A program made the translations under genes and the position numbers. DNA of 64,000 nt from Adineta vaga (taxonomy: Eukaryota; Rotifera), in the NCBI GenBank assembly GCA_021613535.1, contig CP075496.1:13330001-13394000 (forward strand), given 5' to 3'. Positions 1 through 10,945 of this stretch are shown here, one piece after another. Position 1 is the stretch's first letter; each line of letters opens with the position of its first letter. The notes below the pieces were generated by a model. It ran no database searches. It was not told the DNA's origin and saw only the letters and a list, made by a program, of their open reading frames with translations.

Positions 1-494
1 CTGATATATATATATACATACACACACAAATACAGATAGAAGTTTTCTTTTCTTTTCAATAACATAGGTGTCGACTCGGATAGAAAAGAGAAAGAGAAAG
101 AAAGCAAGCCAGTACAATGAATGATAAAAAATAATAAAATAATTTAATTAGATGGGAGTGTAATCAGCACTGTAGAATAGAAGACAAAGAAAGAAGGAAA
201 AAAAAAGGAAGATAGCAATAAGAAAGTTGATATGGTATTAAATTCAAGGTTCGTTAATTGGATTCGTTAATGAAGCATCGATGGCTAAAAGAAGAAAAAG
301 AAAGATTTTGTCATTGAATTGAATGAAAAATAAATAATCTTTGTTTTAGTTGTAAATGAACGTCACAATCTATGTTATTCTTGATTGAATGTATATTTAC
401 ATGTTCTTGTCATGAAATTCTTATGTCTTCTTATTTTTTAATAGAATAACTACTTTACATTTGTATACGAAAGAAGTTTATCGTATTGAGCTTC
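1..494. other. Intergenic flank, no gene seen
   Basis: This stretch lies 3' of the minus-strand gene that ends at 495. It is AT- and purine-rich with a short TA/CA microsatellite near base 5-30. No convincing exon or RNA gene is seen; it probably contains the 3'UTR of the neighbouring gene. Confidence 0.5.
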
Positions 495-3400
495 TTAGAT
501 ATGAACGAATAAGTCTTTCATATACTTGTAAAGCAATATCAGATACATACTACTTAATGTTCGATTAACTGTTTGTAATTGATCAACAAGTTGTTCTAAT
601 TCGCGAACATTTGAATCACTATCATCAGTGATATTATTCGGTCTAAAATATTCGAAATAGAATATATAAAAGTATTAATGGAATGTTTTTACTTTAATTT
701 TGCTAATATTCCCGATGAAAGTTGAATTAATTTAATTGCTAATCTTTGTCCATCATCACGTAATGACTCACAACGATCCTAAATAATCAAAAGTTTAGTT
801 GTTCTATCGATGGAAAACTATTATTTTCTTACTCCTTCACTAAAAGTACTTCCATGCATTCGTTGATATTGTGCTTCATCAGTAACACTTGATGTCATTC
901 CTTTTCGATATTTTGATGATTTGATTGTAGTTGGTGTTGTCATGGATTCTCCAAGTGGATTTGGACTTGCTGATGATGATCGATGATGTGATGAAGAAGA
1001 TATGGTTCTTGTTTTTGATAAATCTTGTTTTTGTATAGAAAGATGATTGTTATTATTTGAACGAGGATTTGAACGAATACTGAAAAGATCTTTTTTACTT
1101 GTACTACTTGCATTACTATGCCATGATGCACTCATTAGATCATTATGTTGTTCTGTTTTCTGTAATTGATGTCTTGTACGTTGTGCTAATTCTTCAATTT
1201 TAGCTTGTGCACGTGCACGACGTAATTCAACAGCTCGATTAGTTTGTCCAGTGGAATTATTTGTTGATGGTACTGATGGGGTTAGTTTTAATAATTGACG
1301 TGATGGTAATGTTCTTGATACAAGTGATTGCTGCTGCTGCTGCTGCTGTGGTTGTGTTTGTTGTACTGGTTTTGTTGTTGATGGAACAAGATTTGAACGT
1401 TGTCGACGTAGTGCAAATGATTTATTCATATAAACTTTAGTTAAACTTGGATGTGTTGATGAAATGTCTTCATTATCATCGAGATATTTGCTGTTTGTTG
1501 ATGAAGACATTGGTCGATTGTATTGCGTATTTGCTGGCATTGTTTGACGTATAGCAGCATTTCGTTGAAATGGTGATGAATGTGCTTGATCATTAATAGA
1601 TGAATGTGGTCGAAGAGATGTTTTAGATGATGGATATTCGGAATTTTGATGCGAAGATTTTAAGTTTGATGAAGATGATGCGGTTGCTGCTGTTGCTGTT
1701 GCTGTGGTGGTGGCTGTTTCGGATCAAGATACCGTGATTGTTGTAGTTTTGTATCCTGATTACGTGGTTGTTGTGGTTGCCGAAGACGAAATGAATATCT
1801 ATCTGTATCACTTTGATTTGAACGAGCAGAAGATGGAGTTGATGGTGGAGACTTTTTAGATGAAATTTCAAAATTAGTATCTTTTGTTGGTATAGCTGAA
1901 GTTGATAATTTTGATCTAAATCACATTTTTATACGATGAATATAGCGAATCAATATATAGTTCAAACTTACTTCCACTGTGCATCAAGTTTTCGTCGTGG
2001 ACTATTACCGATATTATTTGGAAAAGGTTTCGTATCAAATGTTGGTGAAATTACTAAAATAAAAATTATGCATAGAAAAAAAATAGTGTCGCTTGAATGC
2101 ATCATCATACCGAAACATTCAGCCGGTTTAATTTGATTCTGTGGTGGAGTTATGGGACGTTCTGATAGAAGAGTATTTGGCCGTTGTCTTACATAGGCTA
2201 AACCATTGGAAGACTGGTTATCATTGATTTTATGTGAAGCACCTTCAGGTTCTTTACGTATATTATTTTCACTTTCGGTTGGTAGGGAAAGTAAAGATGA
2301 TGAAGAAGACAAATTCGCTGATGATGATAATGATGATGGAGATGACAAATCATGTGTTGGAATATTCAAATCTACGATAGGACGATTCACCGTATGTGCT
2401 GCTGCTGATGTTGTTGTCATTGATGATGATATACCATGAATATCAAATGTACCATGACGATTTCGTTTTGTTGTTGCATATCGTTTAAATGGAGATGAAG
2501 TAGATGATGGAGAAGAATTCTGCTCTTGAATATCATTTTGTGGTTCAATATCTTGTTCAGGTTCATCATCATGTGCAATATCAAGATCATCTTCGATAAT
2601 ATAAGTACCTGCATCACTTAATGCATCAATATCATGATGATCAGAAGAAGGTGTGACAAGTGGTGATGGATGATTGAGAACATTCGTATATGATGATTGA
2701 TTAATAGATCGATGTTGAGATGAATAATTCGAATTCGTCTCATCTTTTAACATTCGATCAATAAGAAAATCATTCTGAATTTTTTTTATGGGTTGACTTT
2801 CACAAATTGGAACATCTGAGAAAATATCAACAATGAATATGAGTCGATGAAACAAAAATAAACTTTCTCATCTTCTATTTTACCTAATTCAAACGGAGAA
2901 TGAAGATCTTGTTCATCATTATTTGACATATCAAATGTATAATGTTGCTAAAGAAATTATTCGAATGAAATAAAATTCTGATTTTTTTTTCGTTAATCTT
3001 ACTGAATTTAAATTTCGATTCTGCTCAGCTTTTGTTTTAGACACCGGTGATGAAAAATCTAATGAAATATAATTTTTGATAAAAGTATGTCATCAAAAAT
3101 GTCTGATATTCTTACCTAGTGTGAATGCATATTTATCATTGAAATGACTCTAAAAGGAAACGAATCAATAGAGTTGTTTTCTTCCTTTAATTAAATGTTT
3201 ACATACACCATTAGAAGTATCAACGTCCTTAGTTTTCATCGTTGTTGATGCGTTTCGAACACCATTTTGACTACTCACACAAACATCGCTGATAATGGGC
3301 GACTAAACAAAACAATGTCGAATATATATATGTTGAAAGTAGTCGAGTTCGATCGGTCGTTCTCTCCTCTTATTGAGAAGAGGAAAGAAGGAAAAAAAGA

Positions 3401-3667
3401 ACAGTTAAACTATGCATAGAATTCGTATATTTTCTTTCTCTCTTTGGTTTGATCGTTTATTTAATGGATCAGATGTCTTACTGTGTGAGATTGTGGTGAT
3501 GATGAATCATTTCGAGTGGTACCGACATATGATGATGGTGTATCGAAATCAGATGGAGTTGGGAGAAAATGTTGATGTGCTGGTAGTCGTTTATTATTAT
3601 TGCTGCTGTTACTTGGAGAAACTGAAGTCGGTGTATTCATATGGTAGTGATCAGTGTTCTGAGACAT
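495..3667 (-). CDS. Ser/Asn-rich cytoskeletal-type protein, tentatively CEP170-like
   Basis: Multi-exon gene. The ATG at 3667 is fixed by an in-frame TGA four codons upstream. Exons I could phase include 3482-3667, one starting at 3302, 1973-2855 (its 5' limit near an acceptor about 2815), 833-1915, 693-778, and a last exon from 642 to the stop at 495. The protein is low-complexity (Ser, Asn, Asp), with a Gln tract near 1330-1350 coded by CAG repeats. It has two basic motifs, FALRRQRSN and ELRRARAQAKIEELA, and a helical C-terminus (ELEQLVDQLQTVNRTLSSM). The basic LRRAR-type motifs, the Ser-rich body and the C-terminal helix recall CEP170, a centrosomal and microtubule-associated protein. The N-terminal FHA domain of CEP170 is not present, so this is either a truncated relative or another Ser-rich scaffold. 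The exon structure is solid; the name is weak. Confidence 0.45.
1322..1352 (-). repeat. CAG-type trinucleotide tract coding poly-Gln
   Basis: About seven CTG triplets on the plus strand are read as CAG on the minus strand. They encode a Gln run inside the CEP170-like protein. Such tracts are often length-polymorphic. Confidence 0.8.
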
Positions 3668-4438
3668 TGAAAAAAATCAATGTTTTAGAATCATCTAGAA
3701 AAAGAAAAATCTATATATAGATCGATTGTGATCATTATCGTTTCTTTCATACGGACGATCGCGTCTAATAGATCCGTGTCTATATTGGTACTTGTGTCCG
3801 ACATCATTACACTACGTACATGACTAAGCAAAGGTATATAACCTATATACAGCAGAACATCGATCTCAACAAAGTCATAAATCGGTCATTTCTCTCTCTG
3901 TCTCTCTCTTTGTTTCTTCGAACACAATAACTCTCAATGAAAAGGTTAATTCTCACTCAAAAATAATATCGATAAAACAGAACATTACAAGTAAGCAACA
4001 TAATCGAGAGGGGAAAAAAACCTAACGACTCATTAATTCTCAATTAAAATAATTTAAACAAATCAAATAAAGAAACAGATTCGATTTGTTTTATTTCCAA
4101 AAGATCTTTGAGACGAAGAAAGAACAGAACACAACACTTTGGTATAATAACAGAAAAGAAATGAATGAACTTAGAGTTTATCTTCACAAACATACATACA
4201 TACATATATTTTTTAGGATTGATAACAATAAAGAGAAAAAGCGAAAGGAAAAAAGACACACACATAAGTCAATCATAACAATAACAAAAATTTCTTGATT
4301 TATTCTGTTGTTTGACAGATTTCTTATAAGAGAAAAGAAAACTTCTAACATTCATTTTAACTGAACCATTCTGGTTCGAAAAAAAAGAGAAATTTGATAT
4401 GATCTTATATACACAAAAAGAAAACGATCGAAATTGAT
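3668..4438. other. Gap between two minus-strand genes
   Basis: The gap holds the probable promoter of the gene starting at 3667 and the 3'UTR of the MTA gene ending at 4439. It is purine/pyrimidine-skewed and AT-rich with a run of TCTCTCTC near 3892-3910. No exon-like reading frame with the codon style of the neighbours was seen. Confidence 0.4.
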
Positions 4439-7400
4439 TTAATCAAGCACAACAATATCATCATCAACATACGAAACAAAATTGGTATTGAGTTTTTTCC
4501 ATGGTGAACGTGCAACACGGCGAATTTCTTTTGGAGGAATTTCTTTTCTTAATCGTCTAAAATACGAACATAAAATATGCATTGAAAAAAAAACAAAATC
4601 TTACTTGATTTGCTTTGTTACACGAAGATAGATACCATCAGGAGCTGGATGGAGAAATAGAATGTATGGAATTGAATTCAACAAGGATAAAAACGTGTTT
4701 ACTTACGATCAATGAATGGCACAGTATAAGCACGTGATCGAGGTAATTTTGCTGCACCCTAAAGAGAAGAAGTTAATATGGAATTATTATCTGTGTACTT
4801 CTTTTAATGAGAACGTGTGGCTTTGATTAGATCCATCTTCATTCACCTTTGGATAAGTGTTGTTATTTCTGATGAGTCTAATAAGTAATGACTGAGTCTT
4901 TTCCAGAAGAAGAAAACACTAATTTGTCCTTGATAATGTTTTTTTATGTTTCAGTATATCCAATCGATTGTCGTACAAGAAAGAAAGAAATGTTAATCGC
5001 CTAATTGTTCGCGTTTTTGTTTATATTTCCTTGTTCTTCTTCGTTTTTTTTATTTCTTATGATTAGATTTTTGTCTTTTCAAGGTTATATGAATATGACA
5101 GGAAATCCGTTCTATTTTATCGTAATGAACTGAATCTTACCGGAGATTTTGTTTTAATTAGATTTTGTCGACTAATTAATGTTCGCTTTGGTGATGGTCC
5201 TAAAGAAACAGGTAACAAAACATACATTCAACTTTTTTTTCTTTCTCATAAACTTAATCTTAATTACCATCATTGGAATTTTCATTCGATTCATAAGGTC
5301 GTTTTTTCATAATACTCGTATGATTATGAGTAAATTGTGTGTAAAATTCACTTGTATCATCTAGTAATTTTGGATAACGTGTTGATAAATTACTTTCATT
5401 TTCCTGGATTTGTCTTTGTTCATATTCTGATAAATACTCATCAAATGTTTTACTTTCATTATTTTCAGTTTTACATGGAAATAAATCAATTAAATGCATA
5501 GTTTTATGAACTTCATTGCCTTTCTCATATAATTTACGAAGTTGTAAACATGTTGAACGGATATCTTCAACAGATTTATCAGTCATTTTTTTTTCCCATT
5601 GATTACGTATATCATCTATATTGATACTATCAGATAAATGACGAGCAAGACGTCGTATCGGACATAATGGACGAACAGCACGTGTCAGTGGTGTCGTAAA
5701 TAATGCAAATGTATTACGAGGTTTTGATAATGGACGTGGACTACCCGATCGAAGCATGATACCATGACCAAGAGCATAATGACGTTGAAGAGCAGCTTTA
5801 TTTTTGCAATCCTAAAAGAATACCAATGGATATCTACTCTCATTCCGACTTTTTTTAACGCATACCTTTTCACAACCAGTAACCGTGCATTTATAACTAA
5901 TTAATTTGTTAATATTTGCAGCTCGTTCTGAAATATCTAGATACGAAATTGAATAATCGATATTCAAAGGTGACAAACCTTGTCGTCGATCAGGACCTAA
6001 ATAGTATTCAAAATCGAAATCATAAGAATTAGTTTGCAAAATCGAATTTACCACTCTTTTTCAGATATTTCAAACCACCAGCTTTCTTATAATAAGCCCA
6101 ACATTCTGCACATAATCGCGTGTGTGGTTGTGCAGTACTATATTGATACCATTGAGCTGATGTTGTACCTGAAAACAGACAATTATTCGTTATTTTATTA
6201 AATGTATCAATTTAAATCAACATACTTCCACATGATTCACATGGTTTATTTTCATTTTGTGGCCGTTGCGATAATAAACATTGATGAGCTTTAGTACTAT
6301 AAGAAAAGATAGAAATAGTTTGTATTAATATCATCAAGAACTAAAGTATACGAACTAATTTGGTATAAAAACTTGTTTGAGTTTATTTTCTTGTTCAGCT
6401 GCTTTTAAACGTCGTTGAGCAACATACCGATCGGTTGTTTTCCACATATAATAGTATTCAATAATACCTTTTAAACTCTTCCATGGTAACTAAAATTTAA
6501 CAAAAAAAAAGAAAATTTCATGATGACAAATGATTACAATAAAACATTTCTTTTACATATTCTTTTTGTATTTCACCAAAATCTTTTCCACATTTTTCAA
6601 TCGCATCTTCAAATGAATTTGCTTCAGCTGCTGACCAATCTTCCATTTGATCTTTTACAAGAATCGGTCCAGTATTTGGTACTAAACTACATGTTGCTAT
6701 TGCTAAATCATAATGATGTTTATGTAAGATATCCATTGCAAAAAACTATAAAAAAATTGATTAAATTTTCTCAACAGAATGTAATTCGAAGAAATTGTTC
6801 ATACTAAAGTAGCGTCACGTGAAGCTGATGCAGCACTCATATGAAGACTTGGATGTTTCAATGCTGTTGGACAATCAAGTGCACGTGCAAATGTACCGAT
6901 CGATCTATTTTTAAGATCAAATTGTTGAAATATATTTAAAAAACAAATATAAAATCAATACCGAGCAACGATTAAGAATTGTTCAACTTGTTTTTCTGTT
7001 AAACCACCATCACAATTCCATATGATTTCTTCTCTTACTTCAGGATTTTCTATATCAAAACAAAACGGAAAACTTAATCGAACAATGAAAGAAAAACTCT
7101 ATGTAAATACCTTCCACCATTCCATCGGTATATAAAAGTTGTGTTGGTACATCTGCTTGATATTTTCCTCCAACGCGAATTTCTCCCCGATCAGCATTTA
7201 ATGATTTTTGATTAGGATCATAAACGAGTTGATAAAAATAGAGATCCTACAAAGTAAAAGAATGTGTTAGAAATGCACAAGGATTTTTAAACATACAAAC
7301 CTCAGCATTAAGATAAGATAAAAATGATTCCGTTTCATTATGAAGTGTAACTAAACATTTTCCACGTATATTTGTTGCTAATAATGTTTCAATTTGTCGC

Positions 7401-8340
7401 GTTAAGAACAATTCTCGATGACGTAATTGATGTTTTTGTGTATCCGTAAAATCGCTTGGTTGAGGTGAGGGATTACTTGTACATCCATTTGTATCTGTTG
7501 AAATATCATCATCATCATCCCATGGCGCTAGAAAAAAAAAGAGCACAACGGTTTTCATACGATATTCTTTTTTTTATACTGTTACCATCGAGTTTAAGTC
7601 GATCAACTTGATTGACAAGATAGGATGAGATATCTCGACGACGATAAAAACAAGCAACACGAGCTTCAACATTTCCATTTTGTGTCTTTACAGAAAAACA
7701 AAAAATATAAATTATTCATGTAAAAAAAAGAACAGGACAGTTCATATTCAATGAATAAAGTAACAATAAACAGAACAAAATTCATAAATAAAAGATTAAT
7801 TTCGTGACTCAATATGATTAGTCTTTTTGGTCACGACTACTTCAGTAAATATGTGACTGATGTCAATTTTGTAATTTCTAGCGTGTTTTCTTTATCAATG
7901 TGCTCTACTTTAAGCCATTGTTCATTACAAATTTCTTGTTGACTCAATAGTTTCTCCTGATCAAAATGACATTGACAATGAATATATTAAGAAACGAACG
8001 AAGTCGGAAAAAAATCACCAAGGGACATTTTCTTTCTATTCTCTCAAGTCTTAATGTTGTTTCATTCAAAACGAAGATCACGATGCGCCAATAAAATATG
8101 TTTACATAATTGAGTTACTCAATTGATCGTATCCACTTATAGAAAAAAAGAAATATTCTTAGAAGAAAAACAAACCTTATTCAATTCTTCAATTCGTCGA
8201 ATTAGATAAGGTTCTGTAGGATTGCCTTCAAAATAGACATAATCTAAATGAAATTAACGGAAAGAAACACTTAGAATTTTAGAAAGATGATCAATGAGAT
8301 TTTTCTACATACCGCCAACACGGTACATACACGAGGCCAT
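4439..8340 (-). CDS. MTA1: Metastasis-associated protein (MTA), NuRD corepressor subunit
   Basis: Start ATG at 8340; the first exon reads [10 protein letters not shown] followed by [20 protein letters not shown], which is the BAH-domain start of MTA proteins. Next come [18 protein letters not shown] (BAH), [10 protein letters not shown] and [18 protein letters not shown] (ELM2), a SANT domain ([20 protein letters not shown]), and a GATA-type zinc finger with CESCG and CAECW cysteine pairs. A C-terminal [15 protein letters not shown] block matches the conserved region after the GATA finger in vertebrate MTAs. The C-terminus ends in [12 protein letters not shown] proteins scaffold HDAC1/2 in the nuclear NuRD complex through ELM2-SANT. 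Introns are short except about 380 bp between 4760 and 5138. A classical C2H2 finger lies after the GATA finger. The gene is orthologous to the MTA family as a whole; which vertebrate paralog cannot be said. Confidence 0.92.
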
Positions 8341-8740
8341 TACTTTAATGGTTCAATTGACTAAAAGAATTTATACATAATTATTGATCTAAAATAAAAA
8401 AATGAAGATTCAATGTTTATCAACATACAATCTTTCTGTTCTGGAAAGGAGGAAAAAAATCAACAAGTTGAACTGAATGTTAGAAGAAAACATGCAGTAA
8501 AACAGTTGAATAAGAAAAACAATAACAACATGTTTTTCTTTTGGTTTATTCGATGGTATATTAACAAAAGAAAACAAGAGATATGTACAGATAAACCTGT
8601 CGAGAACAGCATATAAAAATGAAAAATTAGATTTCTTCATTGATTCTTTTTGTTTTGAAACATCATTCAAAGAAGAAATTTTTGATAAAAGAATAAAAGA
8701 TTTTTTTTTGACTAAATTCAATATTGATTCTCTAGATGAC
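8341..8740. other. Upstream region of MTA
   Basis: A TTTTAG acceptor-like site lies about 25 bp 5' of the MTA ATG on the minus strand, so the 5'UTR is probably spliced (cis or trans). The two overlapping frames here use codons unlike the neighbouring genes and are judged non-coding. Confidence 0.4.
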
Positions 8741-9642
8741 TAAACGATTTAGTCGTATATATCGACTAGATTGGCTGGTTGATTTATTCCCTTTTCTGAA
8801 AGAAAGGGTTATAGCCTTGTTAAAGAGGGTGTTAAAATCGTTAAAGTTTGTTTGTCCAAGCCAATCAGGTGAAAGCAGCTTATAGATCGGTGAAAACTTA
8901 CCCCAAGTTATCAGACGATGATTGATTATAGGTAGTCGAGGTCGAGAATCTCGCATCTGATATTATTTTTTCTAAATTCTAATTAATTAACTACCTAACT
9001 AGCTAATTAACGAATCATCAACTATGAAACTGTCGAGTAAAGGTTGACCGAAGGTTAATTGAGGTTGAGGATCTCGAATCTGATGTTAGTTTTTCGAAAT
9101 TCTAATTAATTAATTAGCTAATTAGCGAATCATCAACTATGAAACTGTCGAGTAAGGGTTGACCGAAGGGTAATCGAGGTGTCGAGGATCTCGAACCTTT
9201 ATAGTAATACAAAGTCAGTGCCTTTTGAAGAGAAGACTCCAAAGGAAATTCACTTATTCGTTTTGGAAATGAATCAAAAGTAGATGAAACAATGAAGGCG
9301 TTCATGTTAACGGCTAGTCGTAAGTGGCCGACCGATTAGACGTTTGTTTAAGAGCCTTATAGAAAGGAAAATAAATACGCGTAGTGCATCTTTGAGAAGT
9401 ATGAAGCGGTCAGATCCATAAACATTTACAAACAGTACCTTTCTTTGCTTTTCGCTTTTGATAAATGATTCAATGATACTCTAAAATGGTGAAAAGATGA
9501 AGAGCACTTTCGAAAAGCTCTTATAAAAACATTTTGCTTGAATCGGGATCCGGTCAAGTCCAGGCCCAGCTTGAGGACTTTACTGAGCGCTCTTATCATT
9601 CTTTCAGAAAAGGGTCAGCGAATTCATAGGATGAGCGTTACT
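8741..9642. repeat. Anonymous repeat-like segment, possible non-autonomous mobile element
   Basis: Composition is less AT-rich than the surroundings, with GC-rich words such as GGGATCCGG and CAGGCCCAGC around 9547-9575. It contains an internal ~120-bp tandem duplication (separate entry). Small minus-strand frames at 8732-8956 and 9114-9305 both carry an ALTL/AITL..KGxxS pattern but resemble no protein I know. No terminal inverted repeats or target-site duplications were established. It lies between MTA and a decayed gene. Confidence 0.35.
8944..9195. repeat. Imperfect tandem duplication, unit about 120 bp
   Basis: Two head-to-tail copies begin at about 8944 and 9067 (spacing 123) with the start of a third at 9184 (spacing 117). 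Shared words include ATCATCAACTATGAAACTGT, GTCGAGTAA.GGTTGACCGA and GAGGATCTCGAA. The copies differ by scattered substitutions and small indels, so the duplication is not recent. It does not maintain one reading frame. Confidence 0.85.
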
Positions 9643-10940
9643 TTATATATTAGTGACGGTTTTCAATGTCGTATCATCGAGTAATTTCGACTCATATTTG
9701 GATGGATCGATTTGTTGACAAGTAGATCGATGATTACATTGACGATAATGTTGTTGTAAACAACGTGGATGACTAAAACAAAAAACAATGTTCCTTACTT
9801 ATACCGATGTACAATGTAAGAAAAACAATATGTGAATTCATTCTATTATCATTCGTCTGAATGCTTCTTATAGAAGTTCTATTATCCGGAGGCTTCGTCG
9901 TTCTTTTGCAGGTATATACATTTGACTACACAGATTTTGCATTACACTGTCTATGAATATTAAAATAAACATACCCTTTGGGTATTTTCTATAGTCAATG
10001 TCTTAGCTATCAAAGCTTTTCTGATAGTAATAGAATAGTTTTTATCGTTTCCGATTTCTTATCAGTCCACCATATGTTACTAACATAATATCTATCAATA
10101 TGTGTTTTTCTTAAAGTATATCTTGAATCGTAATAGCTCAATACATTATTCATAAATAAACCGACACTCTTTCGGTTTTTTTGTCAAATAGATGATGCAT
10201 ATGAGTTTAATCAATTCAGTTAAGAATGATTCTATACCAATGACACAAAGAATTTCTTTTGAACTAACAAAAAATACTTACTAGCATTTTCCACAACTCA
10301 TACACATTCTTCTTTTCTTGTTATTATGGGTTAATATTGTTTTATGGTGGTTTGTATTTTATTCATTTCTTGATCTATAGAAATATGCCATTAATACGAA
10401 TATTTTATATTCAAGTAAAACGTAAGAAACTAACCATAAGTACTACGAATAAATTTCATTTGTTCAAGATCATTTCGTAATTCTTGAATCTGAGATGATT
10501 TCTCAAATTGAAATTCTTGTAAATAATTACTTAATTGAATATAATTTGCTTTAATTGATGAAAGTTTTTCTTGATAAATAAATTCTATTGTTCGAACTAA
10601 ATTTTTACGCCATTGATCAAGTGAATGAATTGTTCAACGAAGTGATTCATCTAATTTTAGACTTTTTATTTGATGTTCTATTCAAAATAGAATAAAAGTA
10701 AATTATAATCATCAAAGAGTTCAGTTCTATTTTACCAAGTTGATCGATCGCTATTGTGAAGTTATAAATCAGCATTGAGTGATAGATGCTCATTATGTTT
10801 AAGAAAATGAACAAAACAATATTGTTGAGAACAATGAAGACATAATGCATATTTTGCTGTTGAACATGTTTGATCGTCACATGCAGTTGAGGAAATGGAT
10901 GAAACATCTGATAGTGAAGCAGTTGATTCAGTTGCAGTCG
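9643..10940 (-). pseudogene. Decayed multi-exon gene, possibly of a cysteine/histidine-finger plus coiled-coil type
   Basis: Exon-like pieces are visible on the minus strand. The first, around 10740-10910, reads SSTACDDQTCSTAKYALCLH then CSQQYCFVHFLKHNEHLSL, a Cys/His-spaced pattern resembling a B-box-like finger. It ends in a TAA where a shift of frame would continue as NFTIAIDQL, so a small deletion is likely. The next piece, 10434-10680, is a coiled coil (LVRTIEFIYQEKLSSIKANY) interrupted by an in-frame TGA near 10632. A last Cys-rich piece (HPRCLQQHYRQCNHRSTC) runs to a stop at 9643; its membership in the same gene is uncertain. The broken frames support a pseudogene. The family assignment is tentative. 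Confidence 0.5.
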
Positions 10941-10945
10941 GAGAT

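Noticed and set aside
2206-2439. Plus-strand acidic open frame opposite the CEP170-like gene
   Set aside because: It is the antisense of a Ser/Asp-rich exon; the Asp runs come from TCA/ATC repeats on the coding strand.
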